The notes under the pieces are model-generated. The model did no database searches and was not told where the DNA came from. It was given only the letters and a program-made list of their open reading frames with translations. From Phialocephala subalpina (taxonomy: Eukaryota > Ascomycota > Leotiomycetes > Helotiales > Mollisiaceae), in NCBI GenBank assembly GCA_900073065.1, contig FJOG01000001.1:3520827-3584826 (forward strand): DNA of 64,000 nucleotides. The letters run 5' to 3'. Shown in pieces: positions 46,933 through 58,690 of the stretch (position 1 is the first letter of the stretch; each line of letters starts with the position of its first letter). A program made the translations under genes and the position numbers.

Positions 46933-47793
46933 CTATCGAGGACCCGAACCGGACTTCCCCTTCCCCTTCGACTTTTGAGAGTTGGCGTTTTGCCGTTTCT
47001 CAATGACGGTGCCGTCCCTAGAGAGGAAGTGATTCTCATCCAACTCAGTTTTGCCGGCCTCTGACTCCTGCGGATATCCATCAAGGAACCTCCCATCCCC
47101 TTTAAGAAGTGAATTGATCTTAGCGGTGAGTTCCCCATCGGCGTCCGCCTGACCGTTCATTCCCTTGACTTCCATGAGCTCATTCTCCAACCGAACTCTT
47201 TCGTTCTCCTTTAGTTGGAGCTGTCTTGCTAACTCCGCCTTAGCTGCCTGTGTATCCGCGTGTGCCTCCTCCTTTAGTTGGAGCTGTCCTGCTAACTTCG
47301 CCCTAGCTGCCTCCGTATTCGTGTGTGCCTCCTCCTTTAGTTGGAGCTGTCCTGCTAACTTCGCCCTAACTGCCTCGGTATTCACGTGTGCCTTTGCCTC
47401 TTGTTGGAGCTGTCCTGCTAACTTCGCCTTAGCTTCCTCGGTAATCGCGTGTGCCTTCACCTCCCGTTGGAGTTGTCCTGCTAACTTCGCCCTAGTTGCC
47501 TCGGTATCCGCGTGTGCCTCCTCCTCTAGTTGGAGCTGCCTCTGAACTTCTTGAAGCTTAAGCTCTAGCGTCTGGCGGTCCTTTTTCTCCTTCGCAAGCT
47601 CAAGCTTAGTGCTGCTGTGGTTGGCCTGTTCTGTCAACAGTCTTGTCTCTGCTGCTAAATTGACGAGTATCTCAATCGTACTGAATGTTTTGGGGTGGAG
47701 GAGCTGTAGAAAGTTTTGGCAAGCGCGCTCAATTTCTTCTCGAGTGCCCTCAGACTCTTGATTGGTCGATCTGCTCCCGTTTGTGTCCGCCAT
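46933..47793 (-). CDS. Coiled-coil protein with 20-residue repeats
   Basis: A single-exon frame encodes 286 aa. Residues 1-75 form a mixed helical N-terminus (REEIERACQNFLQLLHP). The centre (about 85-200) has six copies of a 20-residue heptad-rich repeat, of the type AKLAGQLQLKEEAHADTEAA, predicted to be a long coiled coil. The C-terminus is hydrophilic and ends basic (KSKGKGKSGSG). I recognise no family. It sits 3' of the receptor and converges on it. The 60-bp units, at about 47210-47530 on the plus strand, make copy number potentially unstable. Confidence 0.65.
   Translation of the reverse strand: MADTNGSRSTNQESEGTREEIERACQNFLQLLHPKTFSTIEILVNLAAETRLLTEQANHSSTKLELAKEKKDRQTLELKLQEVQRQLQLEEEAHADTEATRAKLAGQLQREVKAHAITEEAKAKLAGQLQQEAKAHVNTEAVRAKLAGQLQLKEEAHTNTEAARAKLAGQLQLKEEAHADTQAAKAELARQLQLKENERVRLENELMEVKGMNGQADADGELTAKINSLLKGDGRFLDGYPQESEAGKTELDENHFLSRDGTVIEKRQNANSQKSKGKGKSGSGPR
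47210..47530. repeat. 60-bp intragenic tandem repeat, about five copies
   Basis: Each unit contains TTGGAGCTGTCCTGCTAACT or a close variant on the plus strand. Units remain in frame within the coiled-coil gene. Confidence 0.88.
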
Positions 47794-47929
47794 CTCGATC
47801 CAAACACTTGACAGAGCTGTTGTGGGTTGGAGGAATCCTTGAGTTCGCAGCCTAGAGCCTCGCGAAGACCCCGCAGGGTTTATCGATTGAAGTACTCTGA
47901 AACCAAGTCTAAGCCTAAAGAGCGCTAGT

Positions 47930-48065
47930 GCGTTTGTATCGCACGATTCAATTTATTCAATTTCGATATAATTTACTGATAAATTTACTTAAAATCTATT
48001 TAGCCTCTGTTTTAATGCTATTTATTATTAATACATATTTTTTTAATAAATTTTTATATTAAATT
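47930..48065. repeat. AT-rich repeat relic
   Basis: About 135 bp is nearly all A/T with sharp borders, resembling the RIP islands at 9.2 and 40.1 kb. Nothing codes here. Confidence 0.45.
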
Positions 48066-48450
48066 GTAACGGTTTGGACAGTGTTCCTAATAAGCGTGCC
48101 TTAGGCATAAATTGAGGCTCAGGAATGCGGCTCGTACCCCAGAAAGTTGTGCAACTCCCGCTTTCAACGCTAGGACGGACATTTATCAGCTCAAGTGTCT
48201 GTTTGGTTACATTCAGAGTCGAAGCTGACATTAACTCCAACGCATATTACTCTCCTCAAGTGTCTTTTCTCCGACTGAACTTCCAAGATTTATTTGCCCA
48301 GTTGATACCGGCAAGTGCCTCCCCATAGACGTCGATCTGTTTCCTCGTTATTTCTTCGAGCCTTCATGTTTAAGAATGCAAGTCCTCGCTCAATCTGCCT
48401 GCTCCCAAGTTCGAAATCACCGTCGGCTGACAAATCCCCGATCGTGGCTT

Positions 48451-49123
48451 TCAGTGAGATTTGACAAAGAGAAATTGCAGCTCATATTTGGTACCCTCAA
48501 TCCTCGTTCCACCTACATGCCTGTCTGTATCCCACAACCTTCTATCTCCAGGACTTGCCGGCCACGTTGCTCCAAACCCGTCGATAAAATCCCCTACAGT
48601 GAAGTCACCTGCAAAGAAGATAATAGCAAGCTCACTCGGGTGAGTGGTCAGTGGCGCAGGAGTAAGTGCCAGATTGACATTGATCCTCACGGTCTCGAAG
48701 CAATTTCTTGGCAGTCCTAAGCGGGGTGCGATAGGTTGTCTGTTGTTGGCTTGTTGTACATAAATCTACATCGCATGACCGAATTGCTCTCGCCTTGCTA
48801 TTGCAGTACTTGGATTGATAGGGACCATCACAATGGCTAATTCGTCCAACAAATGTGTTGAATGCTTGCCAACGCGGACTGAATGAATTGAAAGTCCACG
48901 TCTCTTGCCAGAGTAGCAGTACTATAGTGCCATAGAGTTCGTCCGGGTTGGGATGTTGCTGTCTATCTTGGAATTCAGGAGGTTGAAGCAATTCAGGGAA
49001 GGCTCGAAGAAATGTTTTGATGGCTTCTGAGACGATCTCGTGGACTAGTCGGCGCTGCTGCGGAGGTGTCGCTTGATATCTTATCAACGGAGTTGTCATA
49101 GCTAAATTTGATGGAGCTGCCAC
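48451..49123 (-). CDS. Unknown family member B, probably disrupted
   Basis: The 5' frame (49123-48632) starts MAAPSNLAMTTPLIRYQATP and continues VHEIVSEAIKTFLRAFPELL, PNPDELYGTIVLLLWQETWT and SPRWQAFNTFVGRISH. After about residue 95 the match to copy A continues in a different frame, suggesting a frameshift. The 3' part (48690-48451) reads VGDFIDGFGATWPASPGD and resembles the corresponding part of copy A (DMAGETWRRTGVGG). Shared segments in the same order establish a family, but I know no function for it. There is no signal peptide or membrane segment. Copies A and B, on the same strand, lie on either side of the NLR island. Confidence 0.5.
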
Positions 49124-50371
49124 TCTGGTAAACCGTGGGGTTCCTCTTCATGAGACAGCCCTTATATTTATATCCAAAAGTATTTGTTGTCTGCGTATTC
49201 TTTCGTTTGCAAGCACTGAGACTGATCTTTCAGGCATTGAAGGAGATATTGCATTACAGGTCCCATGCAACAGCTAGAGATGAAAGACTTCGTTGGCATA
49301 TCAGACTCATTGAATGTCTCTTCCTCTGTCTCGACAAAGCCCCTCAGAAAGCCAATTCTCATTCTTTGTCCCCGATGCAACCCCATGCCTCAGAGTACGA
49401 ATGTTCATTCTTGTCGTACTTATCAATGTGGCGGACAGAACCCAAACAAGAAGCTTTCAGAGCAGCTCCAATCACAGAATGGGGCAATATGACTGATAGT
49501 CTTCAACTTCGAAAGCTGATATGACTCACAGGAAAACCACGTGGTCTTCAAATCACAATGCTCAATCATCACTTCTCTGTTACTCATGGTTCACTCACCA
49601 TTTGACTATAAAATGCTCCTTCGTATTTGAAAATACCTCTATCCATCTTAGCAGCAAGCCTTCGGAGAATCTGCCTATCAACGAGAGCCTGCGCAGTTAT
49701 CCTCCAAGTTGGATACTCCGTATCCTTTCCTCGCTCTGGGCCTCATCTAGCATTGACAACCGAAATATCTCAACTCCCAAGGAGAATCGATTCTTTCTAG
49801 AAAACACTACGTCGCCTATGCGGTCTCGGTAACGCTCGCAGCGCGCCGGTATTAAAGAGAGAGAGAAAAGGGCGGTCAGCATTCTGCCGGCCACGCTACT
49901 CAATTAGGAAATAAAAAGGAGCCAAGAACTGCTTCACCCTTTCAGCGCTAAGACCCCCGTCTACAACGACTCTTTCTATGTGTTCGCTCGCCCAACGACT
50001 TCTCTCAATTCACTACGTTCGTTCCTCTCTAGTTCATTTCTAGAAGCATTTCAGCCCTGTCCGTCCGTCTCGATTGTTCCGACCAGGCTTGGATATTCAA
50101 ACACAGCATTGTGCTACTTATGAACAAGCTTGGCGTTGCTCTACAGTAGCGTGAACTATTTGAACTGCTAGATTCGATAATCCACTAGGCAGATAAGTGA
50201 CGACTGAAGCGAGTTGAGAGAAAGGAGGGGGCTGGGGTGGTTAAAGACGGCGGGAAGTGTCATGGGATAATGGGGTGCGTAAACTTTTGAGGGACTTGGA
50301 AGGGAATGAGCATTGAAGCTTGAGCTGAGACTAGAGCAGGGGGCAGAGGTACTCAACCTGCATTCGTCCAT
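49124..50371. other. Intergenic, no gene seen
   Basis: Only short frames without motifs occur on both strands. The right part is the 3' flank of the GH55 gene. Confidence 0.5.
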
Positions 50372-53300
50372 CTACGGAACACCACAGATCTCAGGATGCG
50401 CTGGGTTTGTCAAACAGAGCGTCTGAGCAACTGAATTACATGGTTGAAACGGCCCAGCAGCAATCGCCGTCCTTTCATTACCCGCACACTGGTTCGCTCC
50501 GACAACCGCCATGTTCCTGAACACACTCCCACTGATGACTGACCATCCTGGGTAACAGCTCCCAAAGTCCTTGTACTTATCCGAGATGACGAAGGCGCAG
50601 CCAGCTTCTTCGTAGACGATACACCAGTTGTTGGTGATTACGTTGCCATTCTTGGAGACGCCAGAGCGAACACAGTTCCCATTAATGTTCTGGGAGGAGA
50701 TGGTTGAGCCTTCTTCGAGTGTTTGGCCTTGGATGGTGATGCTGTGGAAACTGGTTAGAGATGGTTGAACGGTGGGGACGAAGGGACAAATGCTTACGAT
50801 CCGAAAGGCCAAAGGCAGTCAAGCATGCTGTCTGTCCCAGCACCATCTGTTCGGGTGCCACTGCAATCAATTGTCCCATCCGACTTTGTTGGATCTTCTG
50901 GTGGGAGTGGGGTGCTTGACCCGCCGCCTCCCCCTCCGCCTGCGCTTCCACTTCCACCAGGAGCTGGAATGCCATTACCACCGCAAGCAGTAGATGCCTA
51001 TCAGTCGTCAGCGAAAATATGATACGATGCCGATTGATTCAATCATACCTCAAAGATAATTTGGACCAGGATTCGAGAGACACTTTGGCTGAGTTGCCCA
51101 GTAACTAGTATTTCCGCTACTAGGATGTCAATTATTGCATATCTCCCAGATAAATCACCACTTACATGCGAGTGGGTTGCGCGGGACATCAACTGTGATG
51201 TAATTCTGGTTGCTCGTTGCTCCTGGGCTGGCAGGAGTATTCACGGTAGACCACGATGAAACCCCAGGAGCGTACACTTGCATCGTCGCTCCCGACATTG
51301 AGATCCTGTTATTGGGCCCAACATTCATGAGACCGAAGGCATCGAAGGTGAAGCTCATGGTGCCAGGAGTAACGGCAAGCGTGATTGTTTGCTCGAGCTG
51401 CTCCACAGAGCCATCCCAATCGCAATTCGTGCCTATTGTGTTAGATGGCTGACCCCAACTTGGAATATTGCTGGGCGAGGGCCAGGTATTACCAATTGCT
51501 TGAGGAATAATTGGGATACAATCTTTCTCGGTATCATCTTCTGGGTCGTCGTCTGGGTCATCTGGGTCGGGAATTGGTGGCGGCAAGGCAGCAACGGGGA
51601 TTGGAGGACCCTCAACGACGACAATTGGTGGTCTTTGGTGTTAGTACGGCCTCAAATGGAACACATAAGCAAACTTACAAAATTGGTGGAAAGGGTGGAC
51701 CGCAGAACTCAAAGCACGGAACAGGAGGAGGAAGCGGCATGGGAATAGGTGGTGGCAAGATTGGCGGCGGACCACCTGGAGTGTTCGGGTCCAGAGCAAC
51801 AGGTGGAACAATCACAACAGGAGTAGGGACAATGACAGGTATCACAATCTCTGAGCCGGGGACAACCACAGGTATCGGTTCGATAGAAAGCCCCGGGCTT
51901 GTGATTGCTGGCGGAGTGACGGTGATTGGCGTACCAGAAATCGTGGTAGTGAATGGAGGCGGCTGAATTGGAAGAATAGGTGTTGGTGGCGGAAGAATTG
52001 TGCATGGAATATGGCAAGACACTGTAGGATTCGGAACATCCCATATCCAAGGAGGAAGTGGAATCACATTGGATGGTGTGTCAAGGGATCCGGGAAGGTT
52101 GAGGCCAGTCCAGCCTACGATTGTGCCAAGGAAGCCATCCATGTTGTCAACAGCCCGTATATCAGCTACCTGAGCCCCTTGGATCATGGACGTCGAACCT
52201 TTCGTGTACAGATTCACGAGAAAGATATTGTTGCTGTCGAAAACGCGCGCGATTCGCTCTTGGCAGATCTCGCCATACAAGCAGATCTGCGAGTACCATT
52301 GGAACCAGCTGTAGAAACCGGCGCCATAGATCATCAGGTTGCTGGATGCTATGATCTCAAGACCCCAAGCATAGGCGCAAGTCGTGGAAGACAAGCTGCA
52401 ATAGGAGAAAGTAGGATCCGAAGTCAAGGCGAATGCTCCCTGAAATGGTGCAGGTGCTTTTGGCTCAGGCTGATAGTATGGGGTCTCAGTCTGAAGAGTC
52501 GCAGCGAACAAGTTCTGAGCCTGATAGAAATGGTACTGGTACAGAGTGCAATGTTCTGCCGCGGTACCGTACAACCATACAGGCCCGGTGGACTCGATGA
52601 GGAAGCACCTGGCAGCATAGATGCTTACTTGGTCTTGACTGGGTATATCAAGATCGTGATCTGCTACCCAAACCCACACGTTCTCAAAGTACCCAGTACC
52701 AGCGGATGTTACGTGCAGAAGCGTAGTGGCGGCAATGCAGTTCGTGTTTACTGTGGCTTCCTCGCGTGGGCAATCAGCATACTGAAGATGACTACCGGCT
52801 GCCCCTCCGACGCGGAAATGAGAGTCCCACATCGCTGTAGAGCCTTGAGAGGACGACTTCATGTTCCATTCCATAAGGATCGCGCCCGCAGTAGGACCGG
52901 AAACTACTCAACTTCAGCACATGTAAACATTCGATACATTTTCTGGGAAGATACCAGTGAACAGCATGTCGGAAATTTCAACAACACCACTTTGTCCGGC
53001 CGTTCCAACTTGAACCATGACCACTGGATTTGTTACGTCAGCGAAGTTGTCACCTCGACCCATTATCTCACTCCAAACTTCACCCACTATCTTGGTTCCA
53101 GGGGGGATCTTGATAGTGTTCGAGACGATGTAGGAGCCGTGCGGAAAGTACACAACTGAATTGCCTGCTGCGGAAGCGATTGCTGCGTTGATTGCTGCAG
53201 TGTCGTCCGTTACCTTAGCAAGTCAGTATTGACACTGTCAAAGTCTAGCCTCTACTCCGGGAACATGGCTTACTCCATTGCCCTTTGCCCCATGGGCCAT

Positions 53301-54939
53301 GACATTGGAAAATGAGCCAATCCCAAGGGTCTCATACTGAGGCTTCGACCTAGCAAACCAACCCGTGCTATCACGAAGAGTAGATGATGCGGCGCTCTTC
53401 GCTGACGGACTATAAGCGCCATTGAGGAATCCTGGGGTGAGGGTAGTCTCGGACATGACGAAATTGTTGCCGTTGCCATAGTTGTCGATCAGGAGGTCGC
53501 CTCCTTGCAGGACAGTGGGTCCTCCGGAATACCCTATTGCAATGGGTACATTGTTCAGCTGGACATTCTCAAGCATTGTATTCGTCTTGCCAGAAGTGAG
53601 GATTCCAATGGGTCTAAGATCTCAGATGAGTATTCGAGTCAAGCGACGAGAGAGAACTTACACGTTTGTCATCACTGAATCCAGAACTGCGATAGCTGCT
53701 ACACCCTGTCCGTGCAAAGCTGTAGCACTTGTCAGGGCAGTAATGTTAATACCGATCTAGCGACTTCAGCAGCGAATCTGGATTAGGTCTCTTTGATCAC
53801 GTACCCAGGACTGAAAAATATTAAGTCCTTTCCAGGTCCAGCCCCAGTCCCAAATCATCTCAATCGCGGTGCTGCACAGTTGAAAATTTAAATTGCGAGA
53901 AGTAAACTGCTGGCTTCCACATCTCATCCCGATGGCGCCTCCGATGAAAGTCAGGTCCCCAAGATATCCACCAGAGCCGTTCTCCATGAATATTCCGATA
54001 TGGGTTGTTCCCGCAGCTTGGGACCTGACGTGAAAATATCAGACTCGGTTTGTTCATCCTAGAACCTGTGCAGAGCAATGAAGGACTCTTGGCAGTAACC
54101 CTCATGAAAGCTGAGAAAAAATGGCCCTCCCAGGAGCGAAACGTACATTACAAACTTGAGGTTCTGAAGGCTTGTGGCCTGAGCGACCTGCCAGTGTATT
54201 CCAGTCGGGGCTTCCAACAGTCAGCGTAGATCCACACAGTGGAAATTAAAGATTTCTTACCAAATCCATCTGGAGTTACATTTGGGCATGCAGATATATC
54301 AATCACAAAATTTCTGACCTGCCTGTAGAAATTGCTTTGCGCTATATACCATTCATTTCCATTTGCACCCAGAATATAAACGTTGGAGTCGATGACTGCG
54401 ATCCCAGCGAATGTCGGCGCGGCTTTAAGAGTAGGTATTGCATTAGGATTTCCAACAAATTGCGTGTTGTAGTATTGTATCAATGGTTGTGACACTACAT
54501 AGGTGCCATTGGGGAAGTAGACCACTGCAGGGGTCGTACTTGATGAGCCACATGTTTGGCCGCATCTGTTTCCATCCGTAATAGCAAGGTTGATGGCAGC
54601 TGTATCGTCTGTTGAGCCATCTCCCTTTGCTCCGTAGTCCTTGACATTCCGAAACACTTTGTACCCACCTGTTCCAAAGGCAGAGATACCATGTTGTGCG
54701 TCCTCATACCAATAACTTCCTGATTGTCGTTTTTCAAAGTGCTCTTCTGCCTTCCGGACTTTGAGTTCGGGTCCAGCGTATGAAAATGGGTAGCTCTCTA
54801 GACTCTTTTTTACTTGCAGAATTGAGGTGTCGCTTCTGGCCCATGGAAGACCTTGTATTAGTTGTAGGAAGGTCCCTAGACATATAATCGAGATGAAGAG
54901 TGGTCTGCGGAAGCTACTATTGTTGCAAACCATATTCAA
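50372..54939 (-). CDS. GH55-type beta-1,3-glucanase, long C-terminal extension
   Basis: This is a long gene with roughly a dozen exons. Exon 1 (from 54939) encodes a signal anchor (PLFISIICLGTFLQLIQGL) and a first pectate-lyase-like repeat (NVKDYGAKGDGSTDDTAAIN). Further exons give PTGIHWQVAQATSLQN and GDLTFIGGAIGM, then a second such repeat (FSNVMAHGAKGNG, VYFPHGSYIVSNTIKIPPGT, MEWN...). The duplicated right-handed beta-helices are the GH55 exo/endo-1,3-glucanase architecture. A Pro-rich linker (about 51690-52000) is followed by an unrecognised domain (TPGTMSFTFDAFGLMNVGP), a Gly/Ser spacer, and a Cys-containing C-terminus (NWCIVYEEAGCAFVISDKYK) ending EICGVP. It is probably secreted and acts on fungal or host beta-1,3-glucan. 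Exact exon borders in the C-terminal third are uncertain. Confidence 0.82.
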
Positions 54940-55495
54940 GAGTGTTGAAAGGGCTCGGCACTTGGTGATCGTCGTAAGGCGACGAAGGAAAGTTGTAGAC
55001 TCAATCTCGATGCAAACAAGCTATCTCCTGCACGAGATCCTACCCCTCCTAATCACATCGACGGTGTCAAGGTCAGGTAGCAGGCCATGTAAGACCTGGT
55101 TCGGCTTCCAACCTCACCACTGGGTACGTATTTCCATCGTTGTGATTCGTGTTGAGAACCATCTTGCCGAATTTGGTGTATAGTCTCACTGCATTCCAGC
55201 AACCTCTCAATTCGCCCTGGCGAAGTTACTCAACCCAGCCTTGCAACGTAGATTTCATTGTTTTGAGGCACATTGACGGCCGACAGTAATCATGTGGTGG
55301 TGCTGGGGCTCGTGTGCGACCTCAAATGCATGTAGGCTGCTTACCTTATAACTTGCACAGGGAAGCCACAGCTGAACAGTGCATGGGTTGCAGATCTTAC
55401 GAACCCCGCCCATCGCAGGACAATTCTTGGAATTTAAAATTTTCCCAATTCTTCCTTGAAAGTCCTTGCTTGCATTGCAGAGACAATGAAACTCG

Positions 55496-55877
55496 GCCCG
55501 CTCACCATCTTTGCCTGTACGATCTCGTTTGCACTTGCATTCAATCAGGTCATAGAGACTGGAGACGATCTCTTGAATGATGACATAGTATCTGGCGTAC
55601 GTTTTGTTCAGGTATACTAGAAGACGGGGTGCTGAAAAGTCAGGGTCCCAAATCCGGCGGGGTACGTGTCGCGATGAAAGCCAGCAATCTGGCTCATACC
55701 GTACACTCCAAAGACACGAAGCAGCTCATCAATCATTTGGAGAGTGTTGGTTTATTCTTCCTTTGGCGACATCTGAAACTGACTGCGATGCAGCCATACA
55801 AAGTCATCTTTGGAAAGGATGAAATCACAAAAGTTTGGACTGTGAAAACAGGACAGAGGAGTTTTTGGGAAGTCTAG
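55496..55877 (+). pseudogene. Small secreted protein, frameshifted
   Basis: ATG 55496 starts a signal peptide (MKLGPLTIFACTISFALA) followed by FNQVIETGDDLLNDDIVSG. Near 55615 the continuation (ILEDGVLKSQGPKSGG ... LINHLESVGLFFLWRHLKL) is in the next frame and runs to TAG 55875-55877. No intron of credible length can bridge the shift. Product would be about 125 aa, without cysteine pairs after the signal. It could be a decayed secreted effector-like gene. Confidence 0.45.
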
Positions 55878-55909
55878 CAGTTGGAAGTTTCGGAATCAAG
55901 TGCAAGTCT

Positions 55910-56833
55910 TTACCAGAGTAAAATCCCAACATCAAGTCTCAAAGTCCCATCGGCTGCGATGATGAGCTCCGGTCTCCATTCTCCTGCCATGTCTTCCTCT
56001 AAATCCACATCCTCATATACCGTCTCCAGAAGAAAGTCGTATTCGAGATAATGAGTGCGCAATCCGTATAAAAGATCCTGGAATGTAATTCCGCCAGCTA
56101 AATGTCCTTGATTATGTGGGAAGTCTTCATAATCCAGTATTTCCATATCGACGCAGTCACCCTTGATGATTCTATCATTGGGTCCTCCCTTACAGAGTCT
56201 CAGATGAGGGATATCCTGCTCAATAATGCCGTTGTACACAATCAAATCTGTGACTGGAGGCCAGCAAATCAAATGTCTCCTCCAAGAAGCGGATTCATAG
56301 CCCATCGATGCCGAGAAATTGCTTGCGGAGTCTCGAATAGCCTTAAATTTCGTCGAGTTTACCTCGTGAACTTCGAGAGCTGGTGTCCATCGTAGCCTTT
56401 CAAACACGAAAGTATTCAGAGCGGCATTTGGTGGCGTTGTGACAAAGCCCTCCAGCCTCGTGGAAGGCGTGAAAAGGATAGGGCTGAGCTTGTGGTCTGG
56501 TGATGTTTTCATTGTCGACTTCCATTTCGAGTGGACGCGTTGGAGAGGTAGCAGGTCGGGTTGAGTCATGAAGGAGAAAAGTCGCTCAAGTAGAGATTTG
56601 TTGTCGAAGAATTTGGATATTGGCGTGGTTGGTGACATCTCTACGGTGTGGAGATAGGCTTGACTGCAACGCTTCACTGGGGCATTGAAAGCCCACTTCT
56701 CTTCGCCCGCCTTTGCAAATGTCCTGCCTAGGCTGGAGATTGAAAACGCTGCTTGATTACCGTTTGCGGACTCCGTTATTGCGCTTGAATGTAACCCCAC
56801 GCGGAGAGTTTGGTGAGATCGTGGGAAAGCCAC
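55910..56833 (-). CDS. F-box-like domain protein
   Basis: The frame encodes 307 aa from 56833, or 242 aa from the second plausible start at 56638 (MSPTTPISKFFDNKSLLERL). An F-box-like helix set follows that start (LLERLFSFMTQPDLLPLQRV, HSKWKSTMKTSP), similar to fungal lineage-specific F-box-like proteins that recruit unknown substrates to SCF ligases. The C-terminal part (ITFQDLLYGLRTHYLEYDFL) has a layout common in that family. The first 65 residues look like upstream leader, so I favour the shorter start. Confidence 0.65.
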   Translation of the reverse strand: MAFPRSHQTLRVGLHSSAITESANGNQAAFSISSLGRTFAKAGEEKWAFNAPVKRCSQAYLHTVEMSPTTPISKFFDNKSLLERLFSFMTQPDLLPLQRVHSKWKSTMKTSPDHKLSPILFTPSTRLEGFVTTPPNAALNTFVFERLRWTPALEVHEVNSTKFKAIRDSASNFSASMGYESASWRRHLICWPPVTDLIVYNGIIEQDIPHLRLCKGGPNDRIIKGDCVDMEILDYEDFPHNQGHLAGGITFQDLLYGLRTHYLEYDFLLETVYEDVDLEEDMAGEWRPELIIAADGTLRLDVGILLW

Positions 56834-57402
56834 ATGCGAGTCACGCGAAGTGGTGGTTCCAGAAAGTGACGTATAGAATTATCGTTGAACATTAGTCTCG
56901 AATTACGGGCGAGAGATATTTTCCATGAGCACCTCCTACGACTCAGCTATAGTGTCCGTGTGCTGACGAGAGCGAATGTCCCGACAACCTGCAGTGCATC
57001 CTCAGAGATATCCGAGCAATCGGGACTTAACACGCAGCCCCGCAGCAGCGGATTACGCTGACCTCTGCAGAGCCCGCTCGCTAAAACAAGACAGCAGAAA
57101 GCTTGTGCGGAAGGGGGGTAGGACAGTCAGCCGCTCTCACTCAGTTTTTGAATCCTCGTTATCAAACGTCCATATCTCTCACATTGGCCCTTCCAGGCCG
57201 GGAGACTGTGTCACAGACCTTTACCACTTCTGGTCCTGGAATAGAGCTATAGTCATGCAGAAGGTCATCAGAATCCCAGATGGCAGTGGCGCATCTCGTC
57301 TTGACTATCTCTGCAACTTATCTACTCATCTTCACCACTGTTGCCCGTTGTTAGTCCTTCTGCATTCCATTTCACGATTTCAGATCCACGTTTGGAATAA
57401 TC

Positions 57403-58690
57403 ATGCATTACCACCGTATTCTTCCCGCTTTCTTTCTTTGCAAAGCTTCGTTGCAAGTCAATGCCCAGTATCAACAGACGCTGGATGCTGGGTCCAACCC
57501 ACCGACTTACCTTGGAACTCCGGTAGCGATCCCTAATCCTCTTCCAACATTGATATATAATTGCGCAATCATGCCAGCAATCTGCAATAATGTCCAGGCA
57601 TGGATACAGGCCCAGGGCCTTACGCTGCCCCACACCTTCCACTACGATACTGATACTTTCAGAAAGGAAGCAAGAGGTGAAAGAGCGTGTCCGACCGGTA
57701 GAAACAACCGTTGGAGTCTCAACCACAATTGCCCAGAAGCCAACCAACCAGCAGTACACGGCTACATTAGAACAGTTCGCGTAGTCCCTGCAATGGTACA
57801 ATACGGAACAGCCTTGTTGATGAATCAAGCTATGTTCACCTACGAAATCGCAGGCAACCCTGCCACGGAGTCGTCTGGTTTGGCATACACCTGTGACGAG
57901 TTCCCCGCTCGCTCGTAAGTGGTCCATATTTTCGATATTTTGGACGTTTATAACGGGAATCAGGTTCGTAGAAGGGGGTAACAACGCTGCGAATGGAGGT
58001 ACTGGTAAGTCATACCTCATTGCAGAGATGTATCCATTGTGCATCCTGCGAAGCACCATGCTTTCAACTTTGAGAGTTATTTCCTTGAAGTTCTCAATAT
58101 TTTCACTACTCCAAAAGTTGAAGAAAGAGTGCTTCGCCTACATATTGAAAGCCCGTACTAAGCCTTTTCCCTTTGAAGATGCAAACACATACTGTGCTCC
58201 GCAGACGATCTCTTGCGCCTCTAATCCCTGGAAAATGCTGAAAAACATTTACCACGGCCAACCAAACACTCCTTACCCAAGAGCACGTGGTGAGCAAGAC
58301 TGGCAGTCAACAGCGCATACCGCTCTATCAGTAAGGTCACTCCACTTCATGATCTGAGACAACCTCTGACCCACTGCCCAGAACTACGCCAGAAAGCTAT
58401 TATCGCCTCCAGCATCGATCATGCGGTTCCAACTCGCTCTCACCAACATTGCCCCTGTAGCAACGCCGAATGCTGCGACTCTGATTGTACCGGGGGTGGT
58501 TACCAAGACCGTGACGAGAAGAGGGTTTGAATCTGAGGAAACTGAAGCTCCAGGGTTGGCATCATGGCTCAACGAGACGACGTTCCGGTCCTGGAGAGGT
58601 TTGAGTATCGTTACAATGGAGGAAATGCCTGCTGCGCAGCCTACCACACCCCCTCAAGTCAAGAACGTAGTCGGAAGCGCGGAGAAGTGA
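57403..58690 (+). CDS. Secreted NucA/NucB-type nuclease-like protein
   Basis: Exons are 57403-57914, 57964-58004, 58179-58330 and 58382-58690, giving 337 aa with every junction in phase. A hydrophobic N-terminus (ILPAFFLCKASLQVNAQ) is a likely signal peptide. The core shows YTCDEFPARSFVEGGNNAAN, which resembles the CDEYPFAS..EGG catalytic region of NucA/NucB deoxyribonucleases, preceded by RACPTGRNNRWSLNHNCPEA. Two further conserved cysteines occur in TYCAPQTISC. The C-terminus (VVTKTVTRRGFESEETEAPG) is unassigned. A role in degrading extracellular DNA is inferred. Confidence 0.75.

Noticed and set aside
47165..47545. 126-codon plus-strand Cys/Ser/Ala repeat frame
   Set aside because: It is the complement of the coiled-coil gene's 60-bp repeats.
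52011..53159. 382-codon plus-strand frame
   Set aside because: It is antisense to GH55 exons and crosses their introns; composition follows the GH55 codon pattern.
57322..58059. 245-codon minus-strand frame
   Set aside because: It is antisense to the nuclease-like gene, whose exons splice in frame and carry conserved motifs.
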